Assembly (NCBI GenBank): GCA_025331435.1
Contig: JAIWNI010000344.1
Location: 1-10,357 of the forward strand
DNA: 10,357 nt
Source of the DNA: Choanephora cucurbitarum
Lineage: Eukaryota > Mucoromycota > Mucoromycetes > Mucorales > Choanephoraceae
Direction: 5' to 3'
The notes beneath the pieces are model-generated. The model worked only from the letters and a program-made list of their open reading frames with translations. It was not told the origin of the DNA and made no database searches. A program made the translations under genes and the position numbers. Positions 1 through 7,381 of this stretch are shown in pieces; the first letter of the stretch is position 1, and each line of letters opens with the position of its first letter.

Positions 1-2286
1 GCTGCCGTCTCGTCCCAATATGGTACTGAGTTGCCTGATAAATTGGAAGACATGACTGGTCTGGTAGTAGCATCCACAAACGATGTTAATATCTTTTATC
101 CTGAATCTGGGTTGAGTGAGGCACATGAGCGCAGTTGTAAGCGTGGTGTCCAACCTTCTCTTGCTGATAAAGGTTCTTACGAATCTAGCAAGTCTTCTTC
201 CTCTTATGAGAAACCTTATATTCACTATAATAAGTCATGTTTACGTGGTCATAAGTGTGATGAGTTTCATGAGGTTGAGAAACAAAAAGTCTTTCGTATG
301 GCTATTCGTAGCAGTGTTGACTCAAGTGAAGTTAACTCTGTTATAAGCAGTAAGAATGGTGATGAAGATGACGAAATGCTGTTAGCTCGTTTGGCTCTTG
401 ACAATAAGTCTAAAAATGATAAAGACGTCATTAAAAGAGACTTTAAAACGATAAGTGCTAACCAAACTTTCCCTATTCTCGTTAATAACTCCATAAGAAC
501 AAAGTCTTTGCTGGACACAGGTGCCCTCTTTTCCTCCGTGGATAAGAAGTTTTGTTTGGAGAATAACATAGAAATCAGCTATATCAGTCATATTGATAAG
601 AAATTCGTTACAAAGAAAAATGTTTATGATTACTATATAAGATTAGCTGATGATAATTCTTTTGTTAAGAGAATCGGAACTTGTATCTTGAGCGTTAGTT
701 GTAACAACAAAACTATAAAACGTCAATTTGAAGTCATGAATCTATCAAGCAATAACGAGTTTAACTTGAGCATTGGTACTGATTACATGCACTTACTTGG
801 TATTGGAATCTACGGATTACCAGTCAATTATGATGACCATGATTCTACTCAAGAAGTACTTGAAGCTGAAAGACGCTATAATAACAAGAGTGAACTTCTA
901 GAATCACTTTCGGATGAACTTGATAAGAATGAAAATAATCCTGCTTGTGATGCTGACCAGTATAAGGCAGCACTGGAATTCATTCAACCATTTATCGATG
1001 AGAATCAGTCAATTCCTAAAGGCTCATTTTGTACTATCCCTGAAAGTGTAGTCCATCTTGACACACCTCCTAATCAAGTTGGTTATAAGGCTCCTTATCC
1101 TGTACCACTTAAGATGATGGAAGTTGTGGATAATCAAGTAAAGGAATGGTTCGATAATGGTATCATTGAGAAGGCTCCAGCTAACACTGAATGGAATACG
1201 CCTCTCACTGTAGTAAAGAAAACTGACGGTAAAGGTGAAATAACTGGCTATCGTGTATGCCATGATCCTCGTCATATAAACATATTGCTTAAGTCGGTTG
1301 ATCGTATGCCTCTACCAGTAATTGGAGAACTCTTTGAAGATCTTCAAGGTGCTAAAGTATATTCTACTTTAGATTTAAAGTCTGCTTTCAATTCATTAAG
1401 ACTTAATCCTGCAGATGCACACAAGTTAAGCTTTACATGGCGTGGAGTTCAGTATAAGCCTATTGGCACTGTCTTTGGCATTAAACATGTAAGCTCACAA
1501 TTTCAGAGAACAATGAGTATTGCATTGGCCAATATGCCTTTCGTAAGATACTTCGTTGACGATATTGTGTGTGCCAGTAAATCTGTTGAAGAACATAAAG
1601 ATCATCTTCGACAAGTAATCCAAAGATTAACTGAAGTAAACCTGAAGCTGAATCCTAAGAAATGCCACTTCTTCCAATCGGAGATCTATCTATTAGGCTT
1701 TCACATTTCTCCTGAAGGTATCAGTATGGATCGTCGAAAGTTAGCCAATGTTATCGAATTCCCAAGACCTAAAACAGGCAAAGATATAATGCGTTACTGT
1801 GGTCTGATCAACTATTTCCGCAATTTGATCCCCAACGTTGCTACTATGATGGCTCCATTGGATTCACTTCGCAATGAGAAATCGTTGGATAACATTTGGA
1901 ACGATGAACATCAACGTGCTTTTGACAATCTCAAAAAGGCGCTTATAAGCGATACTGTGTTAGCTTATCCAGATATGAACGCTCCTTTCTACATTGCATG
2001 TGACGCTTCGAACACTGGTATAGGTGCAGTATTGTATCAAAAAGTTGATGGTAAAACAAAGTACATTTCCTTTATTGCTAAAAGCTTGTCGAAAAGTGAA
2101 CGCAATTATTCAGCAAATAAGAGAGAACTACTTGCCTTGGTCTTCTCGCTGAAGCGTTTCCACAAGTATATATATGGATCCAAATTCATTCCTCTTCACG
2201 GATCATCAATCACTTACCTCTCTGCACACTCAACGTATTGCAAACCCTATGATGATTTCATGGTTAGATATCATTCTCCAGTATGA
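1..2286 (+). CDS. Gag-Pol polyprotein, first part: Gag tail, protease, reverse transcriptase, RNase H start (5' end off window)
   Basis: The frame is open from base 1 with no ATG near the edge, so the true start lies upstream. Residues below are counted from the TTG at 31. C70, C76 and H80 (C-x5-C-x3-H) resemble the last three ligands of a CCCH zinc finger; no classic CCHC knuckle is visible. The aspartic protease carries LDTGA at 161-165 and an IGTDYM segment near 248-253. Reverse transcriptase covers about 330-615, with motif A STLDLKSAF (D448), motif B around VFGIKHVSSQF, and the catalytic FVDD at 508-511, where Phe takes the place of the usual Tyr. RNase H begins with D658 (ACDAS) and E699 (KRELLAL). 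Gag and Pol appear fused in one frame. After about residue 719 the frame leaves the RNase H pattern and stops at 2284-2286; homology continues in the next frame. Function: it copies element RNA into cDNA in cytoplasmic particles. Confidence 0.92.
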   Translation, partial: AAVSSQYGTELPDKLEDMTGLVVASTNDVNIFYPESGLSEAHERSCKRGVQPSLADKGSYESSKSSSSYEKPYIHYNKSCLRGHKCDEFHEVEKQKVFRMAIRSSVDSSEVNSVISSKNGDEDDEMLLARLALDNKSKNDKDVIKRDFKTISANQTFPILVNNSIRTKSLLDTGALFSSVDKKFCLENNIEISYISHIDKKFVTKKNVYDYYIRLADDNSFVKRIGTCILSVSCNNKTIKRQFEVMNLSSNNEFNLSIGTDYMHLLGIGIYGLPVNYDDHDSTQEVLEAERRYNNKSELLESLSDELDKNENNPACDADQYKAALEFIQPFIDENQSIPKGSFCTIPESVVHLDTPPNQVGYKAPYPVPLKMMEVVDNQVKEWFDNGIIEKAPANTEWNTPLTVVKKTDGKGEITGYRVCHDPRHINILLKSVDRMPLPVIGELFEDLQGAKVYSTLDLKSAFNSLRLNPADAHKLSFTWRGVQYKPIGTVFGIKHVSSQFQRTMSIALANMPFVRYFVDDIVCASKSVEEHKDHLRQVIQRLTEVNLKLNPKKCHFFQSEIYLLGFHISPEGISMDRRKLANVIEFPRPKTGKDIMRYCGLINYFRNLIPNVATMMAPLDSLRNEKSLDNIWNDEHQRAFDNLKKALISDTVLAYPDMNAPFYIACDASNTGIGAVLYQKVDGKTKYISFIAKSLSKSERNYSANKRELLALVFSLKRFHKYIYGSKFIPLHGSSITYLSAHSTYCKPYDDFMVRYHSPV

Positions 2287-3862
2287 CTTTAAGGTCGTTC
2301 ATTTGCCTGGTATTTCGAATGTCTTACCTGATGTTCTGTCCAGACTCTATGAGAACTTCTCAACACCGTCAAATAAACTGGGTGGGGATAAGCTGGTTAT
2401 GCGTAATAGTGCTGCAAGTAAAGAGATCTTACCTGATGAGAGTAGTGGTGAATATTTTACACCTGCTACTCAGGAAGAACGTAATAAACTCCTAGCTCAA
2501 GAGCATGATAAGGGTCACTTCGGTAGTGAGGCCATGGTAAATGCCTTGAAACGTAAAGGATACTTTTGGAGTAAACTAAAGAATGAAGCAATTGACTTAG
2601 TTAAGGCGTGTGTACAATGTCAGCGTCACAATATTACTCAAAAGGGGTATAATCCATTAAGACCTGTCTTAGCAACTCTTCCCGGTGACAGTTGGGGAAT
2701 TGATCTAGCTGGTCCATTTACTACCTCTACTCGTGGCAATGAATATTTGCTGGTAATGATAGACATAGCGAGTAAGTTCTTCTTCTTGAGAGCTATTCCA
2801 GATAAGTCTGCCGCAACTATAGCCATCGAAATATTGAATGTCATTTGCACCTTTGGTCCTTTCCGTAAATTACAAAGTGATCACGGCACAGAATTTGTAA
2901 ACTCCTTAATAGCTACATTAAAAAAGCACATAGGTTTCGAACATGCGTTAATCTCTCAATATCATCCAAGAGGTAATGGAGCAAGTGAGAGAGCTGTTCA
3001 GTCTGCTGTAAAGACAATTAAGAAACTGATAAATGGCAACGTAGCTGAATGGGATTGTATGGTTGGTCCAACGCAGTTGTTCTTAAATAGTAAGTACAAT
3101 ATTCGTACAAAGAGCACTCCGTTCTCCTTGATGTTTGGTAGAAATCCAAATGACTTTGAAGACTTTAGTCAGGAAAAAGATAAACCAACACAAGAAAAAA
3201 TAAACAAGGACCTCCAGGATAAAATTAAATTCATGACTGAAATTGTATACCCCGCAGTGTATGAGCAAGTTAAACGTGTCACAGATAAACAAAAAGTAAA
3301 ATTTGATGCATCTCATAAAATACAGGACATACCTATAAATGCCACTGTAATGATCCTAGTAACCGATAAGCAAAATAAGCTTGATCCTCATTATAAGGGA
3401 TTCTATAAAGTCGTGAATAAGACTGCCGGTGGATCATACGTACTTAAAAATGAAAAAGGATTCATTGAGCCTAGAAATTACCCACCTTCTTTGTTAAAGG
3501 TTGTATCAGATAAGATCATGCCTGAAGAAGAAAGATACTATGAAGTGGAAGCTATAATAGGACATAAAAGGGATGAAAATAACAACTACCTCTACCGTTG
3601 TAGATGGTTGAACTATGATGAATCTGAAGATAGTTGGGAACCTGCTAGTAACTTCACAGATCCGAAATTTATAACGGAATACTGGAGAAGAATAGGTAAA
3701 ATTCCTGAGAGTACTAAAGCTATAAATAAGGCTAAGAATAAGCTCATAAAGGAATTAACAGATCAGAAAACACAAATAAGCCAAACCTCTGGTGATAAGC
3801 GAAGATCGTCAAGAATAAACTCAGATCAAATAAGCTCTAAAAATAAAAAGAGAAAAATATAA
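2174..3862 (+). CDS. Pol polyprotein, second part: RNase H end, integrase, chromodomain
   Basis: The ATG at 2174 is only the first Met in this frame. True homology begins near 2190 as the continuation of RNase H (FTDHQSL, then a VLPDVLSRL tail). Residues are counted from 2174. The integrase zinc-binding site is H111-x3-H115-x30-C146-x2-C149. The catalytic triad is D177, D236 and E272, with 35 residues between the last two (D,D35E). A GPY/F-like module reads HYKGFYKVV (406-414), with Phe for Pro. The chromodomain is at 455-507, with cage aromatics Y456, W478 and Y481 followed by DSWEP. The tail is basic (DKRRSSR, KNKKRKI) and could act as a nuclear import signal. Integrase inserts the cDNA; chromodomains of this class are known to direct insertion towards histone-marked chromatin. 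This part joins the preceding one only through a +1 frame change. Confidence 0.92.
   Translation: MDPNSFLFTDHQSLTSLHTQRIANPMMISWLDIILQYDFKVVHLPGISNVLPDVLSRLYENFSTPSNKLGGDKLVMRNSAASKEILPDESSGEYFTPATQEERNKLLAQEHDKGHFGSEAMVNALKRKGYFWSKLKNEAIDLVKACVQCQRHNITQKGYNPLRPVLATLPGDSWGIDLAGPFTTSTRGNEYLLVMIDIASKFFFLRAIPDKSAATIAIEILNVICTFGPFRKLQSDHGTEFVNSLIATLKKHIGFEHALISQYHPRGNGASERAVQSAVKTIKKLINGNVAEWDCMVGPTQLFLNSKYNIRTKSTPFSLMFGRNPNDFEDFSQEKDKPTQEKINKDLQDKIKFMTEIVYPAVYEQVKRVTDKQKVKFDASHKIQDIPINATVMILVTDKQNKLDPHYKGFYKVVNKTAGGSYVLKNEKGFIEPRNYPPSLLKVVSDKIMPEEERYYEVEAIIGHKRDENNNYLYRCRWLNYDESEDSWEPASNFTDPKFITEYWRRIGKIPESTKAINKAKNKLIKELTDQKTQISQTSGDKRRSSRINSDQISSKNKKRKI
2185..2192 (+). other. Frame break inside RNase H
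   Basis: RNase H similarity runs in frame 1 up to GSKFI (ending at 2190) and resumes in frame 2 at about 2192 with LFTDHQSL. The second frame starts one base later, which is what a single inserted base in this stretch would produce. Ty elements that use programmed +1 shifting do so between gag and pol, not inside the RNase H fold, so a mutation or a base-calling error is the simpler reading. The break separates catalytic D658 and E699 from the third catalytic Asp (codon at 2201) and from integrase. As it stands, this copy would make no integrase from the main frame. Confidence 0.8.
2378..2391 (+). other. Candidate central polypurine tract
   Basis: The 14 bases ctgggtggggataa are identical to the tract that directly precedes the 3' LTR at 3898-3911. 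Here they sit inside pol, between RNase H and the integrase HHCC domain, and are read as KLGGDK. In Ty1 and in lentiviruses a second internal copy of the PPT primes a second plus-strand start. The exact match and the internal position fit that idea. A coding coincidence or a shared-sequence duplication is also possible. Confidence 0.45.
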
Positions 3863-3897
3863 GATCTGCAAATAAGCTTGACGGCATTTGACAAAGC

Positions 3898-3911
3898 CTG
3901 GGTGGGGATAA
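3898..3911 (+). other. 3' polypurine tract (plus-strand primer site)
   Basis: The G/A-rich run gggtggggata lies 36 bases past the pol stop codon and ends directly against TGTGGTGATC, the inferred first bases of the LTR. This is the expected place for the RNase H-resistant primer of plus-strand DNA synthesis. It is interrupted by single T residues, so it is not a pure purine run. Confidence 0.75.
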
Positions 3912-4221
3912 TGTGGTGATCTGAGCACATTTAGTCTCAACAATGACAATAAGGTTGCATGAAAGACCAAATAAGTCATAAAAGATATAACATCAGAAAC
4001 AAAGTAATAGATCTAAATCCTTACAAAATAAAAGAATCCAACTGAAGTCAATAAGGTTCAACACAAAGAACTAGACTCAAGAGATAGCATCACATCATTC
4101 GGTAACATAAATCCTCGGGATAAGGAATGATGGTAACTATTAAAGTTACAAGTAACAATAGTACACTAAATTAGTACAAACTCCATAATCTGTGATTACA
4201 TCAGATTCTTTATTGAAAACA

Positions 4222-4229
4222 TATAAATA
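4222..4229 (+). promoter_or_regulatory. LTR TATA box
   Basis: TATAAATA lies 310 bases into the LTR and about 50 bases upstream of AATAAA. Transcription would then start near 4250, marking the U3/R boundary. In this 3' LTR the promoter points out of the element, into the gene fragment that follows. Confidence 0.6.
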
Positions 4230-4272
4230 GTTGTTGTTAGAAGACATTAGTTCTGTAACCTCTTTTGGAAGT

Positions 4273-4278
4273 AATAAA
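4273..4278 (+). terminator. LTR polyadenylation signal
   Basis: AATAAA lies inside the LTR downstream of the TATA box, where retroelement transcripts are usually processed at the R/U5 boundary. A T/C-rich stretch (tctcactgtactctctttct, from about 4291) follows, as is common downstream of cleavage sites. Confidence 0.5.
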
Positions 4279-4354
4279 CAGTTTAAAACAGTCTCACTGT
4301 ACTCTCTTTCTGTCTCTATAATCTTTTCTCTTAAATCACTACCAAAACATCACA

Positions 4355-4839
4355 GGCAGCTCGAGTTAGATTAGACGATGTGGTGATACAATCAAGATGG
4401 CATCGGGAAAATCAGAAAAATGTTAGAAGAGCTAATGATTTGGTCATTATACAGGCCAAAGAATCAGTTCGGTAAGAATATTCAGTTTGCATATCATCAT
4501 CTGTTACTTATTAAATTCTTTAGATCCCGGCAAGTATCATGGTATGCAGGCGAGGTCATTACATTTTTGATATACAAGCATGGAAGGAGGGTGTTCCACT
4601 TGGCTGTTCTTTCTTTAGTTGAACATAGCGATATGGATGAATACGGAATCCCTATTGTAACCTGCTTTGCTGACAACCAAGATAGAAAGATTATAGCATG
4701 CGATGTTGCCGATATTGTCACTTCTGTTGGCTTCATCAGATTCAACTCGAACAAGCGTCAGTTCAAAATCATCTGGGAGGGCGCCCTTTATTACAAGAAG
4801 ATGGAAGCCAAAAAAGCTGGACAGCGTAGAGATATGTGA
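4355..4839 (+). pseudogene. 3' end of a spliced gene truncated by the LTR insertion (exons to 4471 and 4524-4839)
   Basis: The frame containing AARVRLDDVVIQSRWHRENQ is open from the LTR end to 4471. Splicing out 4472-4523 joins it in phase (codon CG|A) to the last exon, which ends at the TGA at 4837-4839. The joined reading continues through SWYAGEVITFLIYK, LAVLSLVEHSDMDEYGIPIV and ACDVADIVTSVGF to a basic tail. The first exon has no ATG, so the 5' part of the gene is missing here and probably lies left of the retrotransposon. I do not recognise the family with certainty. The pattern (G-x-V-x-x-F, LAV, then DVxDIV) resembles short C-terminal domains seen after transposase-like cores in fungal proteins, which is a weak inference. 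An unspliced start at the ATG 4420 would read through the intron and is less likely. Confidence 0.6.
4472..4523 (+). other. 52-bp spliceosomal intron
   Basis: The donor is GTAAGAATATTC and the acceptor TTCTTTAG. A CTTAT branch-like motif (4507-4511) sits about 12 bases before the acceptor. Removing it joins two different open frames in phase, which is the main evidence. The length is typical of short fungal introns. The sequence happens to be stop-free in the downstream frame, so the unspliced reading is also open. Confidence 0.65.
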
Positions 4840-4878
4840 TGATGTTTGTTGAGAACACGCAATAGAAGTAAACATGTA

Positions 4879-4884
4879 AATAAA
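4879..4884 (+). terminator. Possible polyadenylation signal of the truncated gene
   Basis: AATAAA occurs about 40 bases after the stop codon at 4839, in a sensible position for 3'-end formation. AT-rich DNA makes chance matches common. Confidence 0.35.
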
Positions 4885-5004
4885 ATATAGGGTAGGGTGG
4901 TTGGCAAAAAAAAAAGGAAACAACTTCCTCTTTCGTTTGTGTACCTTTATATATGAGGCGTTGCAATGATTTATCTTTCGTATAAAAACACAGTCATTGT
5001 ATAC

Positions 5005-7381
5005 TTATTGAAAGGTTTGTGGAACACTTTTTCTCTCATTCTTTTTCTTCTTTCTCATTATAACGCTCACACTTTCCTCATAGCCGATTACTTTCTTTGA
5101 ATGACCCATCACTTTTGCTGCAAGAGAAACCTCAAAATATCCAACAACTTGAGCCAAAGCTTTATCTAATTTGCTACCTCAGATTCACGCAAAAGTTTTT
5201 GCAATCATATATCATTCAAATACCTCCTCATATAGGCTTTCATTTAATAATAACTTTCCGTAATTCTTGAATAATAGCAAGCAATAGGCTACCTTGGTCT
5301 CAAAGTGGTGTTTATTTCGATGATTTTGGATTCAATAAGCAGCTGTTATTAGAACTCGTCATCTCCTAGCATACAGCCTGTAACTTAACAGTATATGCTT
5401 CATGCCTCTTTCTTTTGAGTATTACTAGAAGGATCCAAATGATGTACCTAGAGTCAAACCAATTTACCATTTGGTCTAGTAAGGCTTTCAGATACCGTAA
5501 ATAAACTATCATTAGTTTCGGTTTTAAGGATAGGCCATGTTGAATTAGAAAATCCCCGTTAAGACATTGTTATTATGTTTATTCTATCTTTTGTGTTACG
5601 GTCAACCATGACAACCTTGCCTTCGCTTGATCTACTGGGTCCCTATGCTCTTGCATCAATCTAACCCCACAGATTAATCAAAAGTTCTCCTTTATATGTA
5701 AATATAAAGTGAATAGAACATCCCATGTATCAGCTTTCTCTACTTCTTCCTATCCAATCTTTTTTCGTACTTACATCCACATATGTTGCTATCAGTGTTG
5801 TGTTTGATTTTACTGCTTGCTCATTAAAAGCATCCTCATTGTCAATGGTTTCCGAATATCCCTCGATATTAATACTCATTTAACTGTTAATAATTTGTAC
5901 AACTTGGCATTTCTTTCATGCATCTTTTAATTAAGTGCATGATGTATATTTTATCAATCTCTTGACGTTTTTGATACTGAAACCTTTCACCTTTATACCT
6001 CACTCATATTGAATAAAGATACACACTATTATAGTAGTATATTATGCAAATCCAAGACATTCGTCTATTCCGTCATCTTTTATCAGGTTTTTATTGGTGG
6101 ATAACCAGTCTTTCTTCCCATCACTGCTCAGATTATACTAAATACTGGCCATTTTTTCTCATTCCCCCCGTTTTTTCTTTTTCTCTCTTTTGTATTCAAT
6201 GCACACTAAAAGGTAAGCTTTATCTTGAATTGAAAAAGATGCACATGTACCAACTCTTTATTTTTAAGCTAGTAGTTGACTAAAAGCATAGCTTCTTATC
6301 TATACTCACACCTTCGTAGTTATACCTACTCTTTCCGCAGTAGTAGTACATCATCATTCTCATTTACGACTATAGCTGAATTGACATCTCTATTAAGTTC
6401 AAGATCTCCTTATTCATGCTCAATCCAACCAGTTTGGATTACAAGTCATCTACTATAAGCTGCAAGCTCTTCAACTGTTGTTATCCATACTGCCTCTTCT
6501 TAATATGTGAAGCTGATTAGAGTTTCTCTGAATATTATTCCACACAGTATCCAAAGTTGTCTATCTGCCTATTCCCTAAGATGTAGTCTAATCAACTGGC
6601 AAGCCGATGTCGGTCTCTTCTACTTTGGTGTCTCAAGAATCCTCATTTGACATCATGTCCGTTGTATTGTTACCTGACTGATATGTCATCTCAAAGATAG
6701 ATTTTCTCTCCTGTAACCTCTTTGTTCCAAGCAAGAGTTTTCCATGACGATGATTTCTCTCTTATTCTACCATGCTAGGTACCCATTTATCAAAGAATCC
6801 TATGATTAAAGATTGCTAGTCAGCCTTTCTGTCTTCTACCTTACAATGTCAAATCACTTATTGTTCTTTCGGTGTATACTTTCTCTTCAACTAATGAATC
6901 ACTTCTTGTTTCCGTTCTTCTTCTGTACCTCTTTACCTGACTTGCTGTCTCCCCATATCCTATTGTTGTTCAATCCAACGCAATATACTCGGTCGGTTAC
7001 AACTGTTACTTGCATTGATATCGCTGTTGCTACTGCTGTTCATGATACCCTTTGACACTGATTGGTAGCTGTGCCGACTCATTTAACTGCTCAAACTGAT
7101 TTGAATATTTTAGAAGGCCAAGATATCTGTTCTCGTTGTCAAACCACTCTTCTATTTTGCTCTGCTATACTTGCTTTCACGTCTGTTGCTGATTCTGTAC
7201 TCAAGCATGCAACTCCAAGAATAATGAACAGCTCATTGGTAAAAAGACGCGTCAAAGATCAACAATAGTTTTGTATCAAACAGGCTCTAATCTTTATTTT
7301 TTTCGTGTATAGTCTATCAATCTATTGTTCTATTTCCAAATCAATTTTCTCGGTTGCTGCTGACTCTTCTGTTGACCGGAT
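5005..7381 (-). pseudogene. Decayed protein-coding region on the minus strand (unrecognised)
   Basis: The minus strand is purine-rich and carries a chain of protein-like open stretches broken by stops and frame changes. The clearest are 5005-5178 (GYFEVSLAAKVMGHSKKVIG, ending with a stop at 5005-5007; the same frame continues to 5331 through three TGA codons), 5369-5569 (LIQHGLSLKPKLM), 5579-5749 (EHRDPVDQAKARLSWLTV, one TGA) and 5730-5879 (from an ATG, EGYSETIDNEDAFNEQ). Others are 5887-6003 (RYKGERFQYQKRQEIDK), 6841-6969 (YGETASQVKRYRRRTETRSD), 6960-7043 (Met, then Ser/Asn-rich), 7030-7164 (IEEWFDNENRYLGLLKYSNQ) and 7139-7258. Each run alone is near the length chance allows in this base composition. 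The case rests on composition, collinear frame hand-overs and a shared strand. No domain is recognised. A multi-exon gene is the alternative, but consistent splice sites were not found. Confidence 0.35.
6151..6191 (+). other. Polypyrimidine/polypurine tract
   Basis: About 40 bases are almost all C/T on the + strand (almost all A/G on the minus strand), with a run of six C and only two interruptions, at 6161 and 6170. It could adopt a triplex, or be a worn polypurine primer site on the minus strand. No LTR was seen next to it. It lies within the decayed minus-strand region. Confidence 0.4.

Larger units (their letters stand above)
1..4354 (+). mobile_element. Ty3/gypsy LTR retrotransposon (chromovirus), 3' part
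   Basis: The order of parts seen is Gag tail, protease, reverse transcriptase, RNase H, HHCC/DDE integrase, GPY/F-like module, chromodomain, polypurine tract and 3' LTR. Integrase downstream of RNase H places it in the Ty3/gypsy (Metaviridae-type) group rather than Ty1/copia. A chromodomain at the integrase C-terminus is the hallmark of the chromovirus branch, which is common in fungi, plants and vertebrates. The 5' LTR, primer-binding site and most of Gag are outside the window, so element length and LTR-LTR identity (insertion age) cannot be judged here. The pol frame is broken once, inside RNase H. The rest of the coding sequence is intact to its stop codon, which points to a fairly recent copy. 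The right boundary depends on the inferred LTR end at 4354. Confidence 0.93.
3912..4354 (+). repeat. 3' long terminal repeat (about 443 bp)
   Basis: The left end TGTGGTGATC abuts the polypurine tract. The right end is placed at ...AAACATCACA because it gives the canonical TG...CA pattern with a TGTG/CACA terminal inverted repeat, and because a coding exon begins directly after it. Inside are a TATA box (4222-4229) and an AATAAA (4273-4278) in the order expected for U3-R-U5. There is a 10-bp direct repeat CAATAAGGTT (3947-3956 and 4049-4058), and an 8-bp inverted repeat CATCATTC/GAATGATG (4093-4100, 4125-4132). The 5' copy is outside the window, so the right end is inferred rather than proven by comparison. 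Confidence 0.75.

Noticed and set aside
31..33. TTG at 31 as the start of the first pol part.
   Set aside because: The frame is open from base 1 and the Gag-Pol start must lie upstream; TTG starts are not expected in a fungal retroelement.
2174..2190. ATG at 2174 as a separate gene start for integrase.
   Set aside because: The first residues after it are out of frame with RNase H homology, and the protein continues RNase H mid-domain, so it is a frame break rather than a new gene.
2185..2192. Programmed +1 frameshifting.
   Set aside because: The site is inside the RNase H fold rather than between gag and pol, and no known slippery heptamer is seen.
3911..4387. ATGTGGTGAT occurs at the LTR start (3911-3920) and again at 4378-4387, suggesting a second LTR start.
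   Set aside because: The match stops after 10 bases, no polypurine tract precedes the second copy, and it lies inside a coding exon (DDVVI). Coincidence is more likely.
4497..4966. Minus-strand open frames opposite the truncated + strand gene.
   Set aside because: They are antisense shadows of the last exon and its 3' flank.
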